Positions 16,614 through 24,741 of a stretch of 64,000 bases of DNA are shown piece by piece (the first letter of the stretch is position 1; each line of letters starts with the position of its first letter). The translations under genes and the position numbers were made by a program. Source of the DNA: Bradyrhizobium yuanmingense. GTDB lineage: Bacteria; Pseudomonadota; Alphaproteobacteria; Rhizobiales; Xanthobacteraceae. Location of the stretch: NCBI RefSeq assembly GCF_900094575.1, contig NZ_FMAE01000007.1, positions 310,001 to 374,000 of the forward strand, given 5' to 3'. Under the pieces are notes generated by a model, which was not told where the DNA came from, ran no database searches, and saw only the letters and a program-made list of their open reading frames with translations.

Positions 16614-17798
16614 CTAATAATTAATCCGCAGCCCCACGCCGCCATGGATGGTGTTGCCGACCGGCTGCGGGCCCAGCGTGCCGTTGGCGAAGAGGTCCAC
16701 GATCCAGCCCTTCTGCACGCGGAAGCCGAGGCGGCCGCCATATTCGAACCAGCCCTGGTTGCCCATGGTCGGCACCACCGTGCCCTGGCCGGTCACTGTG
16801 GCGACGATGCCGCTGTGGCTGGCGAAGGACTGCACCCAGCCGCCATTGATGTTGGTCTCGATGCTGCTGCCGAACAGATGCGTCCACTGGCCGCCGATCT
16901 TGACGAGGCTGGTGCGGTCGGTGCCATCAGCGATGCTGGCGTCGAACGGATTGAACGCCACCGCGCTGTCGCGATAGCCGGAGACGCGTTGCCAGAGCTG
17001 CCAGACCTCGATCGAGGCCGCGATCTCGTCGCGCGGCGAGAGGCGGCTCATCCAGCCGGCGCGGCCGTAAACGGCGTAGTTGGACGCGTTGGTCGAGCTC
17101 GTCACGGTCACCGGCCCGAGGCTGGTGTCGTAGCTGCGCGTGTAGCGCGCCTTCTCCCATGGGGTCAGGATCGCGCCGACGTCGAAGAACGGGCGCGACG
17201 AGCCCCAATCGGTGAAGTCGTAGCGAAGCGCGAAAGCGCCGATCGGTGCGCTCGTGATCTCGTAGCCGCGCCCTTCGTAGTGCGTATAGGCGATGCCGGC
17301 GAGCAGCGAGAGATTGTTGGTCAGCGCCTTGCGACCATGGATGCCGGCCGAGAACGAGCCGGCCGAGCCGAACGCGCTGATGCAGTCGCCGCAATTGATC
17401 TGCTCGTTGACGCCGAGCAGCACCGTACCGAGCACCCGGTTGGTGATCATCTGGTTGAAGCGCTGATTGGCGAGTCCGCCGATCGAATTGCCGCTGGAAT
17501 CCGCGCCCGTCGGTCCCGACGGCGACGGAGCCGGGCTCGGTGAAGGCGACGGATAGGGGCTGGGCGATGGGGAGGGGGTCGGCGTGGGCGAGGGATTCGG
17601 CGACGGGGAATAGGTCGGGGACGGATATGGCGACGGCGAATAGGTTGGGGACGGAGTGGGCTCTGGTTCACCGCACTCGGACCCGCACTCCGAGGCCTGT
17701 GCAGCCGCCGGGCGGGCATCGAACGTGACGAGCGCAAACGCCGCAGATGCGGCCAGCGCAGCGGCAAGGATGAGGCGCCGAACGGTGAATTTCGCCAT
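16614..17798 (-). CDS. Autotransporter-like beta-barrel protein with Pro/Ser-rich linker
   Basis: A 394-aa outer-membrane candidate. It has a signal peptide (about 1-34, ending AAAQA), a cysteine pair (ECGSECGE), then a striking low-complexity linker at residues 45-96 made of PSP, TYSPSP and YPSP units. From about residue 130 to the end there is alternating amphipathic beta-strand sequence with a C-terminal aromatic (LRINY), as in 12-14-strand barrels. The start is 2 nt after the FecR gene, so the two are surely co-expressed. The role is unknown; it may span the envelope or bind a surface partner. Confidence 0.75.
   Translation of the reverse strand: MAKFTVRRLILAAALAASAAFALVTFDARPAAAQASECGSECGEPEPTPSPTYSPSPYPSPTYSPSPNPSPTPTPSPSPSPYPSPSPSPAPSPSGPTGADSSGNSIGGLANQRFNQMITNRVLGTVLLGVNEQINCGDCISAFGSAGSFSAGIHGRKALTNNLSLLAGIAYTHYEGRGYEITSAPIGAFALRYDFTDWGSSRPFFDVGAILTPWEKARYTRSYDTSLGPVTVTSSTNASNYAVYGRAGWMSRLSPRDEIAASIEVWQLWQRVSGYRDSAVAFNPFDASIADGTDRTSLVKIGGQWTHLFGSSIETNINGGWVQSFASHSGIVATVTGQGTVVPTMGNQGWFEYGGRLGFRVQKGWIVDLFANGTLGPQPVGNTIHGGVGLRINY
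17511..17666. repeat. Low-complexity DNA encoding the Pro/Ser linker
   Basis: Irregular repeats of about 6-12 bp on the theme GGCGACGGA/TAGGG/TTGGGG, coding on the minus strand for the PSP-rich linker of the barrel protein. Such tracts can slip in replication, so linker length may vary between strains. Confidence 0.7.
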
Positions 17799-17800
17799 CG

Positions 17801-18502
17801 TCAGCGCCCGCACAGCATGGCGTCGTCCTCGACGGCAGGCGTGATGGTCGGCGAGGCGCCGGCATACTGGTTGACTGCGCACAACCCGGCGCTCGCGGCG
17901 CAATTGGCGGCGAAGGTCCAGGGCGGCGTGTTGCTCTTGGTGATGCTCACCTTGCCGCCAGTCGAGGTGATGATGGCGGTGTCGCCGGGCTGGGTGAGTT
18001 GCACGCACTGGGCGTTCCTCGTGCACACGCTGGCCGCGCCGTCCTGAAGCACAACGACGGAGCGCCCGCGCTGCGAGAGAATGTCGAGCGTGGTGCCGCG
18101 CACGCCGATGGTGGCGAGCGGTGTCGTGATCTTGTAGGCGGCCTTGTCGGAGCGTCCGGTGACGAAGCGGAAGGCGCCGGTGGTCATGCGGATCGCGACG
18201 TCACGATAGCTGTGCTCGTCGTTGAAGACGGTGCGGTCGAGCTTCAGCGTGGCGCTCGGCCCCAGTGATAGATTGGTGCTGTCGGCCATCACGAAACGCG
18301 CCGCGCTGTCGGCGCCGGTTCGCACGGTCTCGTCGCGCAGCATGCTGTCGCCGACATTGATCGGCGTCGTGGTCGCGGCGACGCGCACCACTTCGTTCTG
18401 AATGACGACAGCCTGGCCGACGCGCGTCTGCGCTTCGGCGCCGGATGCCGCACAGATTGCGGCCGTGAGCAGTGTGGAGAAAAGGCAAAAACGCAAATTC
18501 AT
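17801..18502 (-). CDS. Exported FecR-domain protein
   Basis: A 233-aa protein with a signal peptide (about 1-25, ending AEAQ) and a FecR domain at about 50-160: ETVRTGADSAARFVMADSTNLSLGPSATL and the later ITTPLATIGVRGTTLDI are its classic patterns, here shortened. It lacks the cytoplasmic anti-sigma N-terminus of true FecR, and no sigma-factor gene is adjacent. A Cys-containing C-terminal tail follows. It overlaps the regulatory space of the barrel gene by 2 nt spacing and probably works with that protein in the envelope. Confidence 0.85.
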   Translation of the reverse strand: MNLRFCLFSTLLTAAICAASGAEAQTRVGQAVVIQNEVVRVAATTTPINVGDSMLRDETVRTGADSAARFVMADSTNLSLGPSATLKLDRTVFNDEHSYRDVAIRMTTGAFRFVTGRSDKAAYKITTPLATIGVRGTTLDILSQRGRSVVVLQDGAASVCTRNAQCVQLTQPGDTAIITSTGGKVSITKSNTPPWTFAANCAASAGLCAVNQYAGASPTITPAVEDDAMLCGR

Positions 18503-18693
18503 TTCGCAACCGATCGATGTGTCCCTGATCGTACCGGATCGCGCGCGCTTCTGATGTGGCGGAATTATCACAAGCGGCGCAGGACCTGCGTCATGCTTAG
18601 TGACAGTTGCGGCAGAATGCGTTCAATGACGGGAAGCAGTTTATTTTTCTCCGCGGTGAAGCCAATTTGCCACGCAAGACAGCCCCACAAAAG

Positions 18694-19983
18694 ATGCGCG
18701 AATTGCCTGCGGTTCCTGAGGTGTCGCGGAGTGCAGTGATTGCTGTCGCGATCTTCCTGATCGCGCATCTGGCGCTGTTGATCGGCGTCGTCACGCCGGA
18801 AAAATTCGTGTTCGATGAGGTGCATTACGTGCCGGCGGCGCGCCAGATGCTGACGCCCGCGATGTCGCAGCCGATGCTCAATCCGATGCATCCGCCGCTG
18901 GCCAAGGAGATGATCGCGGCATCGATCGCAACGTTCGGCGACAACGCGCTTGGATGGCGTTATCCCGCGACCTTGTTCGGCGCGCTCGCGATCGTCGCGA
19001 TCTATCTGTGCGGACTCGCGTTGTTCGCCGCGCAGGGGCCGGCGATCGCCGCCGCGCTGATCGCGGCCTTCAACCAGATGCTGTACGTGCAGGCGCGCAT
19101 CGCGATGCTCGATGTCTTTGCGCTCGGCTTCGGCCTGCTCGCCACCGCCGCTTTCATGCATGCGTTTCGCAGAGAGCGGCCGCAAGCGCTGTTCGCGGTG
19201 GCGGGCAGCCTGTTCGGCCTTGCGGCCGCGTGTAAATGGAGCGGCCTGTTCCCGCTCGGCGTCTGCATCGTCATTGTTGCGGTGATCCGCCTGATGCAGG
19301 GCTGGCACACGCTGTTCGCCGACGCGAAGCCGGACGACTGGTATCGGCCGGAGCTTTGGCCCGGCCTGAAGCTGCATCATGTCGCGCTCTGCTTCGTCGT
19401 CCTGCCGGCATTGGCTTATCTTGCCGCCTTCGTTCCGCTCTACGGATTGTCGCTCCCGGACTTGATCGAGGCGCAGCGGCGGATCTTTGCCGACAACACC
19501 ACGACGGCCATCGCCGGCCACACCTATATGAGCGCATGGCCGTCCTGGCCGCTGCTCGCGCGCCCGGTCTGGTTCCTGTTCGACAAGACCGCGGAGGACC
19601 ACATCGCCGCGATCGTCTTCCTCGGCAATCCGCTCGTGCTGTGGCCGGCTCTGCCTGCACTCGCCATGGTGCTGCGCGATTTCATCGTGGCGCGGCGCTG
19701 GGATGCATTCCTGATCGCCACATTCTATTTCGGTCCCTGGCTCGCCTGGGCGTTGCTGCCGCGCACGCTGGGCTTCATCTATTACTATCTGCCGGCCGCG
19801 ACCGCGGCGTCCCTGGCACTGGTCTATGTGCTGCGCCGCGAGGGTCTGCCGCGCTGGCAGTTGTGGGCTTATGTCGGCGTCGCGGCGGCCGGCTTTGCGG
19901 TGATGCTGCCGATTTCCGCGGCCTTCGTCGGCACCTCGATGGGAGGCTTCAACCGGCTGATGCTGTTCCAAAGCTGGATATGA
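18694..19983 (+). CDS. PMT-type (GT39) membrane glycosyltransferase
   Basis: A 429-aa multi-pass membrane protein resembling protein O-mannosyltransferases. After the first membrane helix (about 13-33) comes FDEVHYVPAARQ, the acidic pair essential in PMT enzymes, then HPPLAKEMIA and ACKWSGLFPLG, both typical of the family. About ten hydrophobic segments follow. It should move a sugar from a lipid carrier to a protein or glycan outside the membrane. The frame is open from ATG 18607, but 18607-18693 is AT-richer and dissimilar, so I prefer ATG 18694; this choice is uncertain. Confidence 0.82.
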   Translation: MRELPAVPEVSRSAVIAVAIFLIAHLALLIGVVTPEKFVFDEVHYVPAARQMLTPAMSQPMLNPMHPPLAKEMIAASIATFGDNALGWRYPATLFGALAIVAIYLCGLALFAAQGPAIAAALIAAFNQMLYVQARIAMLDVFALGFGLLATAAFMHAFRRERPQALFAVAGSLFGLAAACKWSGLFPLGVCIVIVAVIRLMQGWHTLFADAKPDDWYRPELWPGLKLHHVALCFVVLPALAYLAAFVPLYGLSLPDLIEAQRRIFADNTTTAIAGHTYMSAWPSWPLLARPVWFLFDKTAEDHIAAIVFLGNPLVLWPALPALAMVLRDFIVARRWDAFLIATFYFGPWLAWALLPRTLGFIYYYLPAATAASLALVYVLRREGLPRWQLWAYVGVAAAGFAVMLPISAAFVGTSMGGFNRLMLFQSWI

Positions 19984-19986
19984 GTT

Positions 19987-20021
19987 CGCCGCCCGCCGGG
20001 CTGCGGCAGGCGGCGTGTTTT
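19987..20021 (+). terminator. Likely terminator of the GT39-type gene
   Basis: CGCCGCC pairs with GGCGGCG, and the inner GCCG with CGGC, around a GGCTG loop; TGTTTTA follows. It lies directly after the stop codon and before the convergent OmpA-family gene. Confidence 0.55.
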
Positions 20022-20038
20022 ACTCCAGGAGCCGAGAA

Positions 20039-20680
20039 TCATTTCGCTGCGGTCTTGGTGTCCATGTTCACGACCTGGACCCGGCGGTTCATGGCGTCAG
20101 TGCCGTTGGCGGCATCCTTCAGCTTCGTCTCGCCGTAGCCGACGGTGACGAGATCGTTGCCGTTGAGGCCGTAATTCTGCATCAGGTACTTCTTGATGGT
20201 GTCGGCGCGCCGTTCGGAGAGACCTTGATTGTATGCTTCGCCACCGGTCGCGTCGGTGTGGCCGGCGACCACGAAGGTCGAGCCCTTCAGCGCCGGATCG
20301 GACAGCGCCTTGCCGAGCGCCTGCACCGAGGCCATCGAGGTCTTGGCGATGTCGGCCGAGTTGTAGTCGAACTGGATCTCCAGATCGATCTTCGGCTTGG
20401 TGGCAGCGAGCTCGGCGATCTGCTCGCGCTCGCCTGTCGAGAGCGACCGGGTCGAGCGGTTGCGCACGGTGTTCAGGAAGGTCGCCTCCTTGGCCTGCAC
20501 GGTCGTGTCGGTCTGGGGGCCAACGGACAGGCCGCGGGTCGCCGGCTTCGGCTTCAGCGCATCGACGATCTGGCCGGCGGAGATGTTGTTGTCGCCAGCC
20601 AGCGCAAGGCCGGCCGTCATCGACAGGACGGCTGTCAGGGTGATCGCCGTCAGTCCAAAAGACTTATTGAAATGGGTCAT
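20039..20680 (-). CDS. OmpA family protein
   Basis: A 213-aa exported protein: a signal peptide (about 1-28, ending LALA), a spacer, then an OmpA C-terminal peptidoglycan-binding domain. The domain shows LEIQFDYNSADI, VAGHTDATGG, NQGLSERRADTIKKYL and MNRRVQVV, where the conserved Asp and Arg bind diaminopimelate. No N-terminal barrel is present, so it is probably periplasmic. GAGGA lies upstream of ATG 20680. A CRP-like palindrome sits 72 bp upstream. Confidence 0.9.
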   Translation of the reverse strand: MTHFNKSFGLTAITLTAVLSMTAGLALAGDNNISAGQIVDALKPKPATRGLSVGPQTDTTVQAKEATFLNTVRNRSTRSLSTGEREQIAELAATKPKIDLEIQFDYNSADIAKTSMASVQALGKALSDPALKGSTFVVAGHTDATGGEAYNQGLSERRADTIKKYLMQNYGLNGNDLVTVGYGETKLKDAANGTDAMNRRVQVVNMDTKTAAK

Positions 20681-20751
20681 GGTGGTATCCTCGCTGTTAC
20701 GCCTGATGGCGATTTGATGCTGCGAGCGTAGGGCAGGTTCAACGGCTCTGA

Positions 20752-20767
20752 TGTGATCTTGGTCACA
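20752..20767. promoter_or_regulatory. Perfect CRP/FNR-type palindrome TGTGA-N6-TCACA
   Basis: TGTGATCTTGGTCACA matches the half-sites of the CRP consensus exactly. It lies 72 bp upstream of the OmpA-family start codon, a plausible distance for a class I or II activator or a repressor. The remaining 293-bp gap up to 20973 shows no other clear element. Confidence 0.55.
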
Positions 20768-20973
20768 TTCGAAACGGCGAGCCGAGGTCACTTTGCTCCG
20801 GTTCGAATCATTCGCACTTTGCTTTCGAGCCGGCCGTACTGGGTTCCGGGAAACCCGAACGTCGCAAAGGCGTCGCCTCACCGCCCGCCCGCGAACAAGA
20901 ATTCGTCCAGATGTCCGCCTAACACACTTCAATCATTCGATAATTTGACGCGAGGGGAGCCGAGTTCCGTCCT

Positions 20974-21291
20974 GTGCCGAGGCCAAGTGACTATCAGCGC
21001 GACTATCAATTCCATCGCAGCGGCCCGCCGGATCGGACAGTGACCCTGAACGCAATGCCCATCTATATCGGTGCGGCGATGATCGCGGTGGCCATCCTGC
21101 TCTCGACACTGATCACCGGGATGACCTCCCGCTACGTCGGGCTCGAAGGGCCGACCGACGAGAACGTCTGGCTGGTCGATCGCCTCACCGGCAGTGTCTA
21201 TCGCTGCCAGGCAGAAGGACGTGGCAAGGCCATCTGCGACCCGGAGGTCGCCACCGGCAGCGTCGGGGAGCGCCCAAAAGCCGCACGCTGA
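20974..21291 (+). CDS. Small single-pass membrane protein, unknown
   Basis: A 105-aa protein with one membrane helix at about residues 30-50 (IYIGAAMIAVAILLSTLI) and a short soluble C-terminus with two cysteines (VYRCQAEGRGKAICDPE). I do not recognise a family. The GTG at 20974 gives the full frame; an ATG at 21055 directly before the helix is the alternative start. Neither has a strong ribosome site. Its codon use is like its neighbours'. Confidence 0.6.
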   Translation: MPRPSDYQRDYQFHRSGPPDRTVTLNAMPIYIGAAMIAVAILLSTLITGMTSRYVGLEGPTDENVWLVDRLTGSVYRCQAEGRGKAICDPEVATGSVGERPKAAR

Positions 21292-21410
21292 AAAGCGCGT
21301 ATCACTGCAGCGCAGCAACGAAATTGTCTTTTCCCTGCAAACTTGTGGCTGAAGAATGGCGGTTGCGTTGGCCGGCATCAGGCCGGCTGCCTACTCGAGG
21401 AGAGAACTTG

Positions 21411-21659
21411 ATGAAGACCCTGTTGCTCGCGACGGCATTCGCCGCACTTGCTCTGTCCCCCGCCTCTGCCGCCAAGATGGCGTGCACCAGTGCAAACATG
21501 GCGAAGCTCGTTGCCGGCATGGGCGGCGAAGACACGCCCGCCAAGATCGCAGCGAGGAAGTCGATGGCCGCGGCCAATTCCGACATGAGCAAGGGCAACA
21601 TGCGTGGAGCATGCAAGCACTATATGAACGCCGAGAAGTCGATGGCGATGAAGAAGTAG
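21411..21659 (+). CDS. Small exported protein, unknown
   Basis: An 82-aa protein with a clear signal peptide (MKTLLLATAFAALALSPASAA) and a mature part of about 60 residues that is rich in Met, Ala and Lys with two Cys (MACTSA, GACKHY). GAGGAG lies upstream of ATG 21411, which makes this start secure. I know no function for it; the composition suggests a short helical periplasmic protein. Confidence 0.75.
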   Translation: MKTLLLATAFAALALSPASAAKMACTSANMAKLVAGMGGEDTPAKIAARKSMAAANSDMSKGNMRGACKHYMNAEKSMAMKK

Positions 21660-21685
21660 GCTTCCGCCTGATCCCCACACGTCAT

Positions 21686-21720
21686 GGCCGCGCTGGCAGC
21701 AGATGGCAGCGCGGCCTTTT
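21686..21720 (+). terminator. Intrinsic terminator
   Basis: GGCCGCGCTG and CAGCGCGGCC form a perfect 10-bp stem with an 11-nt loop, followed by TTTT. It ends the small exported protein gene and shows that the YcaQ gene must start further downstream. Confidence 0.8.
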
Positions 21721-21770
21721 CGTGTCCCGCTTCTTTCCTCGCGGCGAATCCCGTTACATTGCATGCTGCA

Positions 21771-22931
21771 ATGTCCCGCACGTCCAAACCGCTTCCGCTC
21801 TCGACGACACAGGCCCGGCAGATCTGGCTGCATGCCCAGCGGCTGACCGACCGCGCTCCGTTTGGCGAAGGCGCAGAGGCCGTCTCGGCCGCCGTCGCCC
21901 ATCTCGGCTATGTGCAGATCGACACCATCAACGTCATCGAGCGTTGCCATCACCACATCCTGTTCAGCCGGATCCCGTCCTATCGCCGCGCCGATCTGCG
22001 CCACGCCCAGAGTGTCGACAAGACCGTGTTCGAGTACTGGACGCACGCGCTCTCCTACGTGCCGGCGAACGACTTCCGCTTCTTCCTGCCGGCGATGCGC
22101 GAGCACCGCCGCGAGGGGCACAAATGGTTCGCCGCGGTGAAGCCGGCCGACACGCGCAAGGTGATGCGGCTGCTGCGCGGCGGGCCGCTGACGATCCGTG
22201 ACATCGACGACGACGTGCTCGTCGAGAAGGAGCATCTGTGGCAGAGCCGCAAGCCCTCGAAGCGGGCGCTGCAGCTCGCCTTCTATACCGGGGCGGTCAC
22301 CATCAGCGCGCGCCAAGGCATGCTCAAGACCTACGAGCTGACGACGCGTCATTTCGGCTGGGACAGGCTGCCGAAGCCGGCGCCGGCAAGCGAGATCACG
22401 GCCTATCTGCTCGACCGCGCGTTGCGCTCGCAGGGCGTGGTCAGCCTCGATTCGGTCTGCCATCTCGATGCGCCCAGCAAGAAGCCGGTCGCGCGCCTGA
22501 TCGCCTCGCGCGTCCGCCGCGGCGAGCTCGTGCCCGTCGCGATCGAGGGCGCCGGTAAGCAGGAGCACTGGGCTTCGCCCGCAGCGCTTGAGCCGCATGA
22601 GGTGTCGCCCGATCTCGTCCACATCCTCTCGCCGTTCGATCCCCTGATCATCCAGCGCAAGCGCACCAACCTCATCTTCGGCTACAACAACCTGTTCGAA
22701 GCTTATGTGCCGAAAGCCAAGCGCAAGCTCGGCTATTTCGCGCTGCCCGTGCTGGTCGGAGACGAGATCGTCGCCGCGCTCGATCTCAAGACCGATCGGC
22801 AGAACAAGAAGCTGTTGATGCAGAAATGGACCTGGGTCGGGCAGGGCAGGAAGACGGCGGGCCGCAAGGAGCTGAAGCGCGTGATCGAGGAGGAGCTCGA
22901 CCGTTTCGAGCGGTTTCAACTGGCGGAGTGA
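21771..22931 (+). CDS. YcaQ-type winged-helix DNA glycosylase
   Basis: A 386-aa protein of the HTH_42 family, whose E. coli member YcaQ unhooks DNA interstrand crosslinks. The catalytic Q-x-D motif is seen in YVQIDTINVIERCHHHILFSR (near residue 50; key residues Gln and Asp). The C-terminal part has the family's LSPFDPLIIQRKR and FEAYVPKAKRKLGYFALPVL patterns, given here in part. The in-frame region before ATG 21771 overlaps a terminator, so the later start is preferred. Confidence 0.85.
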   Translation: MSRTSKPLPLSTTQARQIWLHAQRLTDRAPFGEGAEAVSAAVAHLGYVQIDTINVIERCHHHILFSRIPSYRRADLRHAQSVDKTVFEYWTHALSYVPANDFRFFLPAMREHRREGHKWFAAVKPADTRKVMRLLRGGPLTIRDIDDDVLVEKEHLWQSRKPSKRALQLAFYTGAVTISARQGMLKTYELTTRHFGWDRLPKPAPASEITAYLLDRALRSQGVVSLDSVCHLDAPSKKPVARLIASRVRRGELVPVAIEGAGKQEHWASPAALEPHEVSPDLVHILSPFDPLIIQRKRTNLIFGYNNLFEAYVPKAKRKLGYFALPVLVGDEIVAALDLKTDRQNKKLLMQKWTWVGQGRKTAGRKELKRVIEEELDRFERFQLAE

Positions 22932-22934
22932 CAG

Positions 22935-23027
22935 GCGTAGGGTGGATTAGCCGAAGGCGTAATCCACCACTGTTCATTTCCGCAGAAACAGAAGAGGTGG
23001 GTTACGCTGCGCTAACCCACCCTACGC
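22935..23027. repeat. Intergenic palindromic repeat, family C copy 1
   Basis: Bounded by GCGTAGGGTGG and CCACCCTACGC. The left arm continues ATTAGCCGAAGGCGTAATCC and the right has GGTTACGCTGCGCTAACC, each a mini-hairpin. Related copies lie at 24514-24607 and 60007-60100. Confidence 0.9.
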
Positions 23028-23030
23028 AGT

Positions 23031-23046
23031 TCAACCAATCGGTTGA
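23031..23046. promoter_or_regulatory. Candidate operator TCAACC-AATC-GGTTGA
   Basis: A 6-bp perfect dyad with a 4-nt centre, 127 bp upstream of the MFS transporter. It could be a binding site for a TetR- or GntR-type regulator; no regulator gene is adjacent. Confidence 0.35.
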
Positions 23047-23172
23047 TCGAGACGCCCGACGCAAAGGGCGTGCCCGGCTGCGTCTCGTGCATTGCTTGCT
23101 CCATTGACTCTTTGCTCGCGATGCTGAAAACGGCCGCAGACCCGAAAAAAAGCAACAACCCCGGGGGAAGCC

Positions 23173-24504
23173 ATGAGCCAGACCACGACCTATGCCGGTT
23201 CCACCGGTGCCACCAAGTCGGAGATCGAAACCTCGACCATCCGCGCCATCTCCTGGCGCCTGATTCCGTTCCTGGTGCTGGCCTACTTCTTCTCCTATCT
23301 CGATCGCGTCAATCTCGGCTTCGCCGCGCTGACCATGAACGCCGATCTGAAATTCACGCCGCTGATCTACTCCTGGGGCGCCGGCATCTTCTTCATCGGC
23401 TATTTCATCTTCGAAGTGCCGAGCAACCTCGCGCTGGAGAAATTCGGCGCGAGCCGCTGGATCGCCCGCATCATGGTGACCTGGGGCATCATCTCGGCGC
23501 TGATGGCGGTGGTCAGCGGCGTCACCAGCTTCTACGTCCTGCGCTTCCTGCTCGGCGTCGCCGAGGCCGGCTTCTTCCCCGGCATCATCCTCTATCTCAC
23601 CTATTGGTATCCGGCCGAATATCGCGCCCGCTTTCTTGCGGCCTTCGCGATCGCGGTGCCGGTCTCGACCGTGATCGGCGCGCCGATCTCGGGCCTGTTG
23701 CTCGGGCTCGACGGCATGATGGGCCTGAAAGGCTGGCAGTGGCTGTTCATCATCGAGGGCATCCCATCGGTGCTGCTCGGCATCGTCACCTGGTTCTATC
23801 TCACCGACAAGCCGGAGAAGGCGGACTGGCTCTCGGCCGAGCAGAAGGCTTGGCTGAAGGCCAAGCTGGATGCGGAGATCGCGGCCAAGCAAGCGGTGAA
23901 GCATTTCTCGCTCGGCGAGGCGCTGTCTTCACTGAAGGTGATCGCGCTCAGCCTGGTCTATTTCGGCTTCGTCGGCGCGCTCTACGGCATGCAGTTCTGG
24001 CTGCCGCAGATCGTCAAGGCGTTCGGTCTCACCAACGCCCAGACTGGATTCGTCACGGCGGTCCCGTATCTGTTCGGCACCATCGCTATGATCCTGTGGG
24101 CGCGGCATTCGGATGCGAGCCGCGAGCGCGTCATGCATGTCGGCGCGCCGCTGCTGCTCACCGCAGTCGCGCTCGGCATCTCCTCCTATCTCACCGATCC
24201 CACGCTGACGATGGTGGCGCTGACGGTGGCCGCGATCGGCGTGTTCTGCTGCTTCGGCGTGTTCTGGACGCTGCCGACCGCCTGGCTCTCCGGCACGGCC
24301 GCCGCGGGCGCCATCGCCCTGATCAACTCGATCGGCAACCTCGCCGGCTTCGGCGGGCCGTACCTGATCGGCTGGGTCAAGGAAGCGACGGGGCAGACCT
24401 CGACGGGCCTCTTGGTGCTCGCCGTGCTGCCGTTGATCGCCGGCATCCTGGTGTTCGTCGGCGGCCACGACAGCAAGCACGAATTCGCCGACCGGGGGCG
24501 GTGA
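23173..24504 (+). CDS. MFS transporter, anion:cation symporter (ACS) type
   Basis: A 443-aa permease with 12 predicted membrane helices. The first helix ends YFFSYLDRVNLGFA, the ACS-family signature, and FFIGYFIFEVPSNLALEKFGASRW marks helices 2-3 (quoted in part). RFLLGVAEAGFFPGI is also characteristic. ACS members import organic acids such as phthalate, tartrate or hexuronates with protons. No catabolic gene is next to it, so the substrate is open. Confidence 0.9.
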   Translation: MSQTTTYAGSTGATKSEIETSTIRAISWRLIPFLVLAYFFSYLDRVNLGFAALTMNADLKFTPLIYSWGAGIFFIGYFIFEVPSNLALEKFGASRWIARIMVTWGIISALMAVVSGVTSFYVLRFLLGVAEAGFFPGIILYLTYWYPAEYRARFLAAFAIAVPVSTVIGAPISGLLLGLDGMMGLKGWQWLFIIEGIPSVLLGIVTWFYLTDKPEKADWLSAEQKAWLKAKLDAEIAAKQAVKHFSLGEALSSLKVIALSLVYFGFVGALYGMQFWLPQIVKAFGLTNAQTGFVTAVPYLFGTIAMILWARHSDASRERVMHVGAPLLLTAVALGISSYLTDPTLTMVALTVAAIGVFCCFGVFWTLPTAWLSGTAAAGAIALINSIGNLAGFGGPYLIGWVKEATGQTSTGLLVLAVLPLIAGILVFVGGHDSKHEFADRGR

Positions 24505-24513
24505 GGGGATTTT

Positions 24514-24607
24514 TGTAGGTGGGCAAAAGGCGCGCACTTCGCGCGCTGTACCCACCATCTTCTCCGCAGAGTGGTCTGGTGGGCACGCCCGCTTTGCCCA
24601 CCCTACA
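24514..24607. repeat. Intergenic palindromic repeat, family C copy 2
   Basis: TGTAGGTGGGCAAA at the left and TTTGCCCACCCTACA at the right, with inner pieces GCGCGCACTTCGCGCGC and GGGCACGCCCGC. It lies 10 bp after the MFS transporter stop codon. Confidence 0.9.
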
Positions 24608-24664
24608 ATAACACCTCGCGGCCAGGCCTATCCCTCCTTACCGCCCCTTCACGATCACGCATTC

Positions 24665-24710
24665 CTGATGACTGACGATTATTGACTTTTATCAGTGAAC
24701 AGTCGACATT
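24665..24710 (+). promoter_or_regulatory. Candidate promoter/operator of the RND efflux genes
   Basis: TTGACT at 24682-24687 could be a -35 box, with a weak -10 (GACATT) 17 bp on. It is wrapped in AT-rich sequence holding CTGAT...ATCAG and GACTG...CAGTC inverted pairs, as expected for a TetR-type operator. The pump's own TetR gene lies at 29242. Confidence 0.35.
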
Positions 24711-24741
24711 CCTCTCGGTCGAGATGCAGGAGTGTCCTTCG

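Noticed and set aside
17511..17666. Repeated short units as a possible CRISPR or tandem array
   Set aside because: The units are irregular, 6-12 bp, without spacers, and encode the Pro/Ser linker in frame.
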